Shown piece after piece: positions 40,658 through 48,854 of a stretch of 64,000 bases of DNA. The stretch is from positions 7,969 to 71,968 of the forward strand of contig NZ_JBOHGA010000004.1 in NCBI RefSeq assembly GCF_050699915.1, in the 5' to 3' direction. The translations under genes and the position numbers were made by a program. The stretch is from Actinophytocola sp050699915 (GTDB lineage Bacteria > Actinomycetota > Actinomycetes > Mycobacteriales > Pseudonocardiaceae). Numbering within the stretch: the stretch's first letter is position 1; each line of letters opens with the position of its first letter. Under the pieces are notes generated by a model. The model was not told where the DNA came from. It ran no database searches and saw only the letters and a program-made list of their open reading frames with translations.

Positions 40658-41977
40658 CTAGAGGAGGCGCGTGGCATAGGAGACGATGCCGCCGTAGCGG
40701 ACCGGCGCGATGCGCACGTACGAGCCCGAGTACGGCGCCTCCACCATCTGCTCGTTGCCGATGTAGAGCGCCACGTGGTGGATCCGCCCGCCGCTCGCCC
40801 AGAACAGCATGTCCCCGGGGCGCTTCTGGCTCAGCGGCACCCGCGGGCCGGAGTGCGCCTGGTAGCCGCTGTAGTGCGGCAGCTGGTACCCCGCCGCGGC
40901 GAAGGCGTAGATCATCAGGCCGGAGCAGTCGAAGCCGACCTTGTTGTAGTCGCCGTGCATGTCCGCGACGCCGCCGTCCCGGATGCCGTGGGTCGGGCCG
41001 TAGGCGTTGCCGCCTCCCCACGCGTAGGGCATGCCGAGCTGGGACAGCGCCCGGTTGATCACCGAGCGCACCGAACCGCCGGAGGGCAGCGAGACCGACC
41101 CGCCACCACCGCCGCCCCCACCACCGCCGCCGGAGGCCTGCTGGGCGTTCGCCGCGTCCTCGCGCCGCTTCGCCGCGAGCCAGTCGTTGTAGCGCTCCCG
41201 CTGGTTCTCCAGTCCGGAGACCGACGCCTGCGCGGCCGTCAGCTGAGACTCCGCCGCCGACTTGCGCGCCTGCACCTGCTGGGTCGCCGCGAGACCGTCC
41301 TGCTGGGCCTGTTGCGCCGCCGCGGTGGCCGCGTCAGCCGCCACCTTCGCCGACTGGGCCCGGTCCTCCTTGCGGTTCGCCAGCGCGAGCGCGGCGCGGG
41401 CCGCGGAGTCCTTGTTGGCCTTGTCGGTCCGCGCGACCTCCATGCTGTCGAGCGCGTCGAGCTGACTGTCGCCGACCGCGTTGAGCAGCTGCGCGCGGGC
41501 CAGCAGGTCCTCGGGGGACTTCGCGCCGATGTAGGCCGACATCGAGCCGATCGTGCTGCCCTGCTTGTAGCTGCCGGCGGCGAACTCGTCGAGGTCCTTG
41601 CGGGCGTCGGTGATCGACCGCGCCGCGCTGTTGGCGGCCGCGCGCGCCGCGTTCGCGTCCGCCTTGGCCTGCGCCGCCTCGTCCCGGGCGGTCTGCAGGT
41701 CGACCAGTGCCTTGTTGGCGTCCTCCATCTTCAGCTCGACGTCGGACTGCAGCTGGATGAGCTGTGCCTCGGCCTGCGCCACCTGGTTGGTCAGCCGACC
41801 GACTCGCGTGGCCTCCGCGTCCGCCTTCGCCCGGCTGCCGGCGATCTCGTCGTCGCCGGGGTTGGGCGGGGGCGGCGGCACGGCGACCGCGGTGCCCGCC
41901 CCCAGGGTCACGACCAGCACGACGCTGGCGACGGCCACCCGCGACGCGGCGCCCAACCATCTCGGCACTGCTACCAC
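40658..41977 (-). CDS. secreted NlpC/P60 peptidoglycan endopeptidase (RipA-like)
   Basis: A 439-aa exported hydrolase. A signal peptide (VAVASVVLVVTLGAGTAVAVP) is followed by a long Ala/Gln-rich coiled coil (about residues 45-300), an 11-residue poly-Gly linker, and a C-terminal NlpC/P60 domain. The catalytic Cys is in VGFDCSGLMIYAF and the His in GRIHHVALYIG. The coiled coil likely holds the enzyme inactive or docks it to the divisome, as in RipA. A conserved location next to moxR1 supports this. GTG at 41977 is the first start that includes the signal peptide. Confidence 0.92.
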   Translation of the reverse strand: MVAVPRWLGAASRVAVASVVLVVTLGAGTAVAVPPPPPNPGDDEIAGSRAKADAEATRVGRLTNQVAQAEAQLIQLQSDVELKMEDANKALVDLQTARDEAAQAKADANAARAAANSAARSITDARKDLDEFAAGSYKQGSTIGSMSAYIGAKSPEDLLARAQLLNAVGDSQLDALDSMEVARTDKANKDSAARAALALANRKEDRAQSAKVAADAATAAAQQAQQDGLAATQQVQARKSAAESQLTAAQASVSGLENQRERYNDWLAAKRREDAANAQQASGGGGGGGGGGGSVSLPSGGSVRSVINRALSQLGMPYAWGGGNAYGPTHGIRDGGVADMHGDYNKVGFDCSGLMIYAFAAAGYQLPHYSGYQAHSGPRVPLSQKRPGDMLFWASGGRIHHVALYIGNEQMVEAPYSGSYVRIAPVRYGGIVSYATRLL

Positions 41978-42129
41978 CGGGCCACTGTGCCACTTTCGAC
42001 TCGTTATGCACCAGCCGCAACACCAGAAGCGTGCTACTCGTAGACAACATTCATCCCTTCGAACACGACAGCAACACGCAGCGTGGCCGGCGAAGGGCCC
42101 CGAGCTGCGGTGAATCACGATCTGTAACG

Positions 42130-42627
42130 ATGTGCCGCGTGCCGACCAGGAGCCCGACCCGCGTCCGCACCCGGCTGGGCACGGCCGCCGCGGGTGTCGC
42201 GGCCGTCGGCGCGCTGCTCGTCGCGGTCGGCACGTTCCTGCCGTGGGTCGTCTCCGGCTCGGTGCTGCGGGACAGCTACGAGTCGATCAGCGTGGTCCGC
42301 ACGGTACGGGCGCTCGACGGAAACCCACTCGAGCTGGTCCTCGACGGCTGGACGATGATCATCCCGGCGCTCACGCTCTGTGTCGTCGGCCATGCACTCG
42401 GATTTCGCCGCACCGCCGCAACGATTTCGACCATTCTGGCGATAATCTGCGGAACCATCGCTGCTACCGCGACCGTCCTAAGCGGTGGCGAGGACGTAGG
42501 CCTCGGCATCGCCGGGGCCGGTCCAATCACCATGCTGATCGGGTCCGTACTGACCGTGATCGGTGGCGTAGGCATCTTCGCCGGCCAGCGCAGCGGCGCG
42601 ACCGGAGACGTAGGAGGGGAACCGTGA
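42130..42627 (+). CDS. four-helix membrane protein of unknown function
   Basis: A 165-aa protein with four predicted transmembrane helices: AAAGVAAVGALLVAVGTFLPWVV, MIIPALTLCVVGHALG, ISTILAIICGTIAATATVL and GPITMLIGSVLTVIGGVGIFAG. The TFLPWV sequence after TM1 and the overall layout recall small DUF-type membrane proteins encoded beside Pro-rich envelope proteins. ATG at 42130 and GTG at 42139 are both possible starts. Its TGA overlaps the GTG of the next gene (GTGA), implying coupling. No enzymatic motif is seen. Confidence 0.7.
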   Translation: MCRVPTRSPTRVRTRLGTAAAGVAAVGALLVAVGTFLPWVVSGSVLRDSYESISVVRTVRALDGNPLELVLDGWTMIIPALTLCVVGHALGFRRTAATISTILAIICGTIAATATVLSGGEDVGLGIAGAGPITMLIGSVLTVIGGVGIFAGQRSGATGDVGGEP

Positions 42628-44110
42628 CCTATCCAGGATCAGGCGGCCAGTGGCAGCCGAACGACCCGAACCAGCCGGGGAGCGGCCCGCTCCCCGCTCA
42701 GGGCGGGTACCCGCAGCAGGGCGGCTATCCGCAGGGCTACCCGCAGCAGGGCGGCTACGCGCAGCCGGCCTACCCGCAGCAGGGTTACCCGCAGCAGGGC
42801 GGCTACCAGCAGCCCACGCAGCAGCAGGGCTTCCCGCCCGGTCAGCAGCCTCCGATGGGCTACGGTCAGCCGAACTACGGCGGGCTCGGCGCGCCGCAGC
42901 CGCCGCGCAAGAGCCGCCGCGGCCCGATCATCGGTGCGATCGCCGCCGTCCTCGTCGTCGCGGTCGGCGTGGCCGCGACGTTCTTCGTGCTCAACCGCAG
43001 CAGCCAGGACGACGCCGGCAAGGCCAACCCGGACGAGGCGGCGACGAACCTGGTCAACAGCCTCAGCCAGGGTGACGTGCTCGGCGTGTTGGAGAGCCTG
43101 TCGCCCGCCGAGTCCCAGATCCTGATCGACTTCAACACCCAGCCACCGAGCGGCTCAAGGAGCTGAAGGTCTTCAAGGACTCCGCGCAGCCGGAGGACCT
43201 GCAGGCCGGGAAGGTCGAGGCCAAGAACCTCAAGTACGACAAGAAGCCGGAGAAGGTCAACGACCACCTGACCATCACCAAGCTCATCGGCGGCACGGTG
43301 TCCGTGCAGTCCGACGTGAACAAGCTGCCGTTCACCAAGGAGTTCCTCGACGCGGCGTTCCCGGAGATCGCGAACGCCGAGCCGACCGACGAGACGATCG
43401 ACATCGCCGACGCCGTGCGGGACAACGGCGGCGAGCCGATCCGCATCGCCACGGTCAACATCGACGGCAAGTGGTACCCGAGCCTCTTCTATACGATCGC
43501 CGACTACGCGCTGGCGGAAGCCGGCAAGGAGTGGCCGAAGGAGTCGATCGCGAACAACGGCGCCGACGACGCCGAGGGCGCGGTCAAGGAGATGGTGCAG
43601 GCCGCGATCAACAGCGACGCCGAGCGCGCGATCGAACTGCTGCCGCCGGACGAGATGGGCGCGATGCACGACGCCGGCCCGGCCCTGCTCGAGGAGATGG
43701 GCCCCGCGCCGCGGACACAGGTCGAGGTCACCAAGCTCGAGACCGACGTGACCGACGCGTCGACCGGCGGCATGAAGGTGATGCTGTCCGAGGTCGAGGT
43801 CGTCGCCGAGGGCGAGACGTACAACGTCAAGAAGGACGGCGACTGCTACACCGCCGATGGCGAGGGCCAGAGCGAGCGGCTGTGCGCCGACGACTTCGCG
43901 GCCGAGATGGGCAACAGCAGCATGAGCCCTGAGATGCAGCAGGCGCTGACCAACCTGGCGTCCGGCCTGATGAAGAACACCGGCGTGGTCGCCACCGAGT
44001 TCGACGGCAAGTGGTACGTCAGCCCACTGCGGACCTACACGGAGCTGGGCCTGTCCGCGATGAGCGACCTCACCCCCGAGGACGTCATCGCGCTGATCAC
44101 GCAGTCGTAG
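42624..44110 (+). pseudogene. Pro/Gln-rich membrane-anchored envelope protein, interrupted by a 1-nt frameshift
   Basis: Two frames read as one protein. Frame 1 (42624-43166) has a cytoplasmic tail of QGGYPQ-type repeats (about residues 20-80), KSRRGPIIGAIAAVLVVAVGVAATFFV as the membrane anchor, then NPDEAATNLVNSLSQGDVLGVLESLSP and FNTQ. Frame 3 then continues ATERLKELKVFKD and GKWYPSLFYTIADYALAE to FDGKWYVSPLRTY and a stop at 44110. Adding one G at about 43141 (CAGCC to CAGGCC) restores one open frame of about 495 aa. Either a true mutation or a sequencing error. The extracellular part holds two similar DGKWY modules. GGAGGGGA precedes the GTG. Confidence 0.75.
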
Positions 44111-44137
44111 CCGCTTGGTTCTCCTCCGGTGGCCCGG

Positions 44138-44170
44138 CACCCTCGCGGTGCCGGGCCACCGTCATGTCAG
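44138..44170. terminator. bidirectional terminator with perfect 14-bp stem
   Basis: GGTGGCCCGGCACC, CTCGC, GGTGCCGGGCCACC. It lies in the 81-bp gap between the convergent Pro-rich envelope gene and the VOC gene, 27 nt and 21 nt from their stops. Confidence 0.85.
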
Positions 44171-44191
44171 CCCGTCCTCAACCCGTTTGTC

Positions 44192-44557
44192 TCAGCCCTC
44201 GAGGAACTCCAGGCGGTTGCCGACCGGGTCGTCGGTGTGGAAGCGGCGGCGGCCCGGGATCTCGGCCGGGTCGGCCCAGCGGACGGGGTGGCCGGCCGCC
44301 TCGACCGCGGCCGCGGTGGCGTCGACATCGACCACGAACGCGGGGTGTGCTTTGCGGGCGGGGCGGTAATCCTCCTCGATGCCGATATGCAGCTCCGCGT
44401 CCGGGCCGCCGCGGCCGGGGACCCGGAACCAGCAGCCGCCGCGCTCGGCGAGCAGCGGTGGCTTGTCCAGCTCGACCCAGCCGAGCACGCCCGCGTAGAA
44501 CTTTCGTAGGCGATCTTCACTGCCTGTGGGTGCGGCTACCTGGACGTGGTGCAGCAT
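44192..44557 (-). CDS. VOC family protein
   Basis: A 121-aa single VOC domain: MLHHVQVAAPTGSEDRLRKFYAGVLGWVELDKP, then GCWFRVPGRGGPDAELHIGIEED and HPAFVVDVDATAAAVEAAGHPVRW to DDPVGNRLEFLE. The terminal Glu and early His are the usual metal ligands. A role in detoxification or catabolism cannot be chosen. ATG at 44557 is preceded by GGAGGG at 9 nt spacing. It is divergent from acn, and the 97-bp spacer carries the AcnR operator. Confidence 0.88.
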   Translation of the reverse strand: MLHHVQVAAPTGSEDRLRKFYAGVLGWVELDKPPLLAERGGCWFRVPGRGGPDAELHIGIEEDYRPARKAHPAFVVDVDATAAAVEAAGHPVRWADPAEIPGRRRFHTDDPVGNRLEFLEG

Positions 44558-44571
44558 GTTGGCGACCCTCC

Positions 44572-44601
44572 TTGGCGATGAATACAGGACAAGCGTACTG
44601 T
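44572..44601 (+). promoter_or_regulatory. acn promoter (-35 TTGGCG, -10 TACTGT)
   Basis: TTGGCG at 44572-44577 and TACTGT at 44596-44601 are 18 bp apart, placing the start point near 44608 and giving a leader of about 47 nt. The -10 box is overlapped by the AcnR-type operator. Confidence 0.6.
44585..44600 (+). promoter_or_regulatory. AcnR operator on the acn promoter
   Basis: CAGGACAAGCGTACTG matches all 12 defined positions of the AcnR consensus recalled from Corynebacterium (CAGNACNNNCGTACTG). It overlaps the candidate -10 box, as expected for repression. The AcnR homologue is encoded at 56055-56630, and a second site lies in front of it. Confidence 0.85.
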
Positions 44602-44654
44602 TTGAGTCGAGGAGCCGTTCCCGAACAGACGCACCAGGCCGGATGGAGTTGGAT

Positions 44655-47468
44655 GTGACCGCACCAGCAAGCAAGGACAGCTTCGGCGCCCGCCACACGC
44701 TTTCCGTTGGGGACGCCTCGCACGAGGTGTTCCGGCTTGACGCCGTCACCGGATCCGAACGCCTGCCCTACAGCCTGAAGATCCTGCTCGAGAACCTGCT
44801 GCGCACCGAGGACGGCACCAACATCACCGCCGACCACGTCCGCGCGCTCGCCGGGTGGGATCCGAACGCGGAGCCCTCGACGGAGATCCAGTTCACGCCG
44901 GGGCGCGTGGTGATGCAGGACTTCACCGGCGTGCCGTGCGTGGTCGACCTCGCCACGATGCGCGAGGCGGTGACCGAGCTCGGCGGCGACGTGTCGAAGG
45001 TCAACCCGCTGGCGCCGGCCGAGCTGGTGATCGACCACTCGGTGATCGCGGACATCTTCGGCCGGCCGGACGCGTTCGAGCGCAACGTCGACCTCGAGTA
45101 CGAGCGCAACAAGGAGCGCTACCAGTTCCTGCGCTGGGGGCAGAGCGCCTTCGACGAGTTCAAGGTCGTGCCGCCGGGCACCGGCATCGTGCACCAGGTG
45201 AACATCGAGCACCTCGCGCGCGTGGTGATGACGCGGGGCGGCCAGGCCTACCCGGACACGCTGGTCGGCACCGACAGCCACACCACGATGGTCAACGGGC
45301 TGGGCGTGCTCGGCTGGGGCGTCGGCGGGATCGAGGCCGAGGCCGCGATGCTCGGCCAATCGGTGTCGATGCTGATCCCGCGGGTGGTCGGGTTCGAGCT
45401 GAACGGCGAGCTGCCGGCCGGGGCGACCGCGACCGACCTGGTGCTGACGATCACCGAGATGCTGCGAAACCACGGCGTGGTCGGCAAGTTCGTCGAGTTC
45501 TACGGCTCGGGCGTGTCCGCGGTGCCCCTCGCCAACCGGGCCACGATCGGCAACATGAGCCCGGAGTTCGGCTCCACGTGCGCGATCTTCCCGATCGACG
45601 GCGAGACCATCGACTACCTCCGGTTCACCGGGCGGTCCGACGAGCAGGTCGCGCTGGTCGAGGCGTATGCCAAGGAGCAGGGCCTGTGGCACGAGCCGTC
45701 GCAGGAGGCGGCCTACTCGGAGACGCTCGAGCTCGATCTGTCCACTGTGGTCCCGTCGATCGCCGGGCCGAAGCGGCCGCAGGACCGGATCGCCCTGTCG
45801 GACGGGAAGTCCGCGTTCCGCGGGGCACTGAGTTCCTACACGAGCGACGCGCCCGCGGTCCCCGGGTCCACTGTGGACGAGGCGAGTGACGAGTCGTTCC
45901 CGGCCTCGGACGCACCCGCGTACGGCTCGGGCGACAACGGCGGCGGTCAGTCCTTCGACTACCAGTCGGCCGCGGCGGGCGCCGAAGGCCGGCAGAGCAA
46001 GCCGACCTCGGTGACCTTGGACGGCGCCACCTTCGAGATCGACCATGGCGCGGTCGCGATCGCCGCGATCACCTCGTGCACCAACACGTCCAACCCATCG
46101 GTGATGATCGGCGCGGCGCTGCTGGCGAAGAAGGCCGTCGACCGTGGACTGCAGCGCAGGCCGTGGGTGAAGACGACGCTGGCGCCGGGGTCCAAGGTGG
46201 TCATGGACTACTACGAGCGTGCGGGGCTGCTGCCGTACCTGGAGAAGCTGGGCTTCCACCTGGTGGGCTACGGCTGCACCACGTGCATCGGCAACTCCGG
46301 CCCGCTGCAGGACGAGATCTCCGCTGCCGTCAACGACGCCGACCTCGCGGTCGTTTCCGTGCTGTCCGGCAACCGCAACTTCGAGGGCCGGATCAACCCG
46401 GACATCAAGATGAACTACCTCGCCTCACCGCCGCTGGTGGTCGCGTACGCACTCGCGGGGTCCATGGACAAGGACATCACGACCGAGCCGCTGGGCACCG
46501 GGTCGGACGGCGAGCCGGTGTACCTGTCCGACATCTGGCCCTCGCCGCAGGAGATCCAGGACGTGGTGGCCTCGGCGATCTCGTCGGAGATGTTCTCGAC
46601 CGACTACGCGGACGTCTTCGCCGGCGACGAGCGCTGGCAGTCGCTGCCGACGCCCACCGGCAACACGTTCGAGTGGGACGCGGACTCGACGTACGTGCGC
46701 AAGCCGCCGTACTTCGAGGGTATGGGCGTCGAGCCGTCGCCGGTGTCCGATGTGGCGGGCGCGCGTGTACTCGCCCTGCTGGGCGACTCGGTGACGACCG
46801 ACCACATCTCGCCGGCCGGCGCGATCAAGCAGGACTCCCCCGCCGGGAAGTATCTGACGTCGCACGGCGTGGAGCGGCGGGACTTCAACTCCTACGGTTC
46901 CCGGCGTGGCAACCACGAGGTCATGATCCGCGGCACGTTCGCCAACATCCGCCTGCGCAACCTCCTGCTGGACGATGTCCAGGGCGGCTTCACCCGCAAC
47001 TTCCTCGACGACGGTTCGCAGACGACGATCTACGACGCCGCGCAGGCCTACGCCGCCGAGGGCATCCCGCTCGTCGTGCTGGCCGGCAAGGAGTACGGCT
47101 CGGGCTCGTCACGCGACTGGGCAGCGAAGGGCACCTCCCTCCTTGGGGTGCGGGCGGTGATCGCCGAGTCGTTCGAGCGGATCCACCGGTCGAACCTGAT
47201 CGGCATGGGCGTGCTGCCGCTGCAGTTCCCGACGGGCGAGACGGCATCGTCGCTGGGCCTCGACGGCACGGAGACATACGACATCAAGGGCGTCACCGCA
47301 CTGAACGAGGGCGACACCCCCCGCACGGTCCCGGTGACCGCCACCCGCGCGGATGGGTCCACTGTGGACTTCGAGGCCGTGGTCCGCATCGACACCCCGG
47401 GCGAGGCGGACTACTACCGCAACGGCGGCATCATGCAGTACGTGCTGCGCAAGATGCTCCAGAACTGA
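44655..47468 (+). CDS. acn: aconitate hydratase A
   Basis: A 937-aa TCA-cycle aconitase converting citrate to isocitrate via cis-aconitate. The [4Fe-4S] cluster ligands are Cys475 (ITSCTNTSNPSV) and Cys541/Cys544 (YGCTTCIGNSGPL). HQVNIEHLARVV and GTDSHTTMVNGLGVLGWGVGG lie in domain 1-2, and LAGKEYGSGSSRDWAAKG is the swivel-domain substrate loop. A 60-residue acidic linker (about residues 400-455) is typical of actinobacterial forms. GTG at 44655 is preferred: GGAG is 6 nt upstream and VTAPASKDSFGA aligns with mycobacterial starts. It is probably repressed by AcnR. Confidence 0.96.
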   Translation: MTAPASKDSFGARHTLSVGDASHEVFRLDAVTGSERLPYSLKILLENLLRTEDGTNITADHVRALAGWDPNAEPSTEIQFTPGRVVMQDFTGVPCVVDLATMREAVTELGGDVSKVNPLAPAELVIDHSVIADIFGRPDAFERNVDLEYERNKERYQFLRWGQSAFDEFKVVPPGTGIVHQVNIEHLARVVMTRGGQAYPDTLVGTDSHTTMVNGLGVLGWGVGGIEAEAAMLGQSVSMLIPRVVGFELNGELPAGATATDLVLTITEMLRNHGVVGKFVEFYGSGVSAVPLANRATIGNMSPEFGSTCAIFPIDGETIDYLRFTGRSDEQVALVEAYAKEQGLWHEPSQEAAYSETLELDLSTVVPSIAGPKRPQDRIALSDGKSAFRGALSSYTSDAPAVPGSTVDEASDESFPASDAPAYGSGDNGGGQSFDYQSAAAGAEGRQSKPTSVTLDGATFEIDHGAVAIAAITSCTNTSNPSVMIGAALLAKKAVDRGLQRRPWVKTTLAPGSKVVMDYYERAGLLPYLEKLGFHLVGYGCTTCIGNSGPLQDEISAAVNDADLAVVSVLSGNRNFEGRINPDIKMNYLASPPLVVAYALAGSMDKDITTEPLGTGSDGEPVYLSDIWPSPQEIQDVVASAISSEMFSTDYADVFAGDERWQSLPTPTGNTFEWDADSTYVRKPPYFEGMGVEPSPVSDVAGARVLALLGDSVTTDHISPAGAIKQDSPAGKYLTSHGVERRDFNSYGSRRGNHEVMIRGTFANIRLRNLLLDDVQGGFTRNFLDDGSQTTIYDAAQAYAAEGIPLVVLAGKEYGSGSSRDWAAKGTSLLGVRAVIAESFERIHRSNLIGMGVLPLQFPTGETASSLGLDGTETYDIKGVTALNEGDTPRTVPVTATRADGSTVDFEAVVRIDTPGEADYYRNGGIMQYVLRKMLQN

Positions 47469-47490
47469 CCCTCCTTCCTGAGTGGACCCG

Positions 47491-47526
47491 TGGTGGGTCG
47501 CCGAGTACCGCCTCGACGACCCACCA
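47491..47526 (+). terminator. terminator downstream of acn
   Basis: TGGTGGGTCG and CGACCCACCA form a perfect 10-bp stem around a 16-nt loop, 22 nt after the acn stop. Confidence 0.7.
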
Positions 47527-47892
47527 TGTTCTTGTCTGCAGGCAGACCGAAGCCACGGCGACCCGGCGCGAACGCGGGCGTCCGGCCACGGCGGCCGACA
47601 CCAGGCGGCGCGCGGGCAGGTTTGGCGCACGCCGCCAGCGGCCAAGGTGCCTGCCGGCGGCCCTGCCCTGGCGAACAACGCTCGCGGCAGCAGCCAGTGG
47701 CCCTGCTGCCCGGCCACCACTTCGGACCACTCGGCATCCCGCCTACAGCCACCGCTGGCCAGCACCGCGACGGCCGCCCGAGCCGGCAGCATCCGCAGAG
47801 ACCGCACCGTCGTGTCGACGACCAGCGCCCGCCATGACAGCCCGCCCGCTCAGGCGACCGACACACCGCGCCCCAGCCACCGCCCCCGCCGG

Positions 47893-48009
47893 TCAGGCAC
47901 ACGGCATCCGCCCGGGGACAGCTGTCCCCGGCATCGCGGCGCAGGTGTCGCCGGTCGGGAAGCAGAGCACCTCGCCGCGACAGCAACCACGGCAGTCGCC
48001 GCCGGTCAT
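47893..48009 (-). CDS. possible Cys-rich 38-aa small ORF
   Basis: MTGGDCRGCCRGEVLCFPTG followed by DTCAAMPGTAVPGRMPCA: six cysteines in 38 residues with a C-x2-CC opening that could bind metal or form disulfides. It lies 65 bp downstream of the hydrolase stop on the same strand. The only nearby Shine-Dalgarno-like sequence (GAAGG) is too close to the ATG. A chance ORF is quite possible. Confidence 0.25.
   Translation of the reverse strand: MTGGDCRGCCRGEVLCFPTGDTCAAMPGTAVPGRMPCA
47912..47931. repeat. perfect 20-bp palindrome
   Basis: CCGGGGACAGCTGTCCCCGG reads the same on both strands with no spacer. It may be a protein-binding site or part of a terminator; nothing adjacent decides between these. 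Confidence 0.5.
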
Positions 48010-48074
48010 GCCTTCGACCCGCCGTGGTGGCTGCCGGTTCGGGTAGCGGTCACCTGCGGCGTCAGCCTCGGTGG

Positions 48075-48854
48075 TCAGCTCGCGTGGTAGAAGCGGGACA
48101 ATGTCGGGGCCAGTCTCGTTGGGTCGGCTACGTGGCCCTGGCCTGCCAGGGTCTCGCGTTGTGCGTTTGGGACGGTCTTGGCGATCGCGGTTGCGGCGTC
48201 GTGGAAGAACGGGTTGTCGCCCGTCAGGATCAGGGTCGGCCGGGTGATCTCGGCTAATCGGGGCGGTGGGTGGCCGTCGCCCAGGCAGGCGGCGTCGTGG
48301 GCCAGTGTTGGGGCCAACGTGCGCAGTGACGGCCAAACCGGGGCGCTTCTCGCCCTTGCGATGTCCTCTTCGGACGAACCGGCCAGGCGCATGAACAGCT
48401 CCAGCGCCTCGTCGCGGCGGCCCTCGGCCAGCAGCGCCTGGAGGTTCACCACGTACTCCCGCCACTGCAGTAGCTGGTCGTCCGCCACGAAGTACGGGAC
48501 CTCGTACACCGCGACCCGGTCGACCGGCAGGCCCGCGGCCGCGGCCTCCAGCGCCAAGCCGCCACCCGACGACGCGCCGAACAGGTGCGCCCGACCGCCC
48601 ACCATGGCGATCAGTGCGGCCAGGTCCTCGAACTCGCGTGCCAGCGCGTACGGCGGGGTGTCGCCGCTGCCGGCCCGCCCGCGGCGGGCGTAGTTGACCA
48701 CCGTGAACTCGCCGGCCAGCTCCGGCGCGATCGGGGCGTTCTCGGCGCCGTCGTCGAGGCCGCCGCCCACCAGGACGACCGGCGGGCCACTGCCCGTGCG
48801 CTCGTAGGCGATTCGGGTGCCGTCCGCGGAGGTCACGTAACTCTCGACAGTCAT
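48075..48854 (-). CDS. alpha/beta hydrolase
   Basis: A 259-aa alpha/beta hydrolase. VVLVGGGLDDGAENAPIAPELAGEFTVVNYARRGRAGSGDTPPYALAREFED has the family N-terminal strands, with VGGGL in place of HGxG. LFGASSGGGLALEAAAAG holds the nucleophile Ser (G-A-S-S-G), LILTGDNPFF the acid region and LAGQGHVADP the His. This subgroup is common in actinobacteria and uncharacterised. ATG at 48854 overlaps the stop of the upstream glycosylase gene (ATGA), so the two are co-translated. Confidence 0.85.
   Translation of the reverse strand: MTVESYVTSADGTRIAYERTGSGPPVVLVGGGLDDGAENAPIAPELAGEFTVVNYARRGRAGSGDTPPYALAREFEDLAALIAMVGGRAHLFGASSGGGLALEAAAAGLPVDRVAVYEVPYFVADDQLLQWREYVVNLQALLAEGRRDEALELFMRLAGSSEEDIARARSAPVWPSLRTLAPTLAHDAACLGDGHPPPRLAEITRPTLILTGDNPFFHDAATAIAKTVPNAQRETLAGQGHVADPTRLAPTLSRFYHAS

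Larger units (their letters stand above)
47527..48074. other. 548-bp gap with no convincing gene
   Basis: Open frames exist on both strands, but none shows a recognisable domain, a good ribosome-binding site and coherent codon use together. The stretch is Arg/Pro/Ala/Cys-rich in every frame, as expected of non-coding GC-rich DNA. It contains a perfect 20-bp palindrome at 47912-47931 and a possible Cys-rich small ORF at 47893-48009 (listed separately). It may be a decayed gene. Confidence 0.5.

Noticed and set aside
47414..47986. 190-codon minus-strand frame after acn
   Set aside because: It runs into the acn coding strand, has Cys/Arg/Gly-rich random-looking sequence and no ribosome-binding site.
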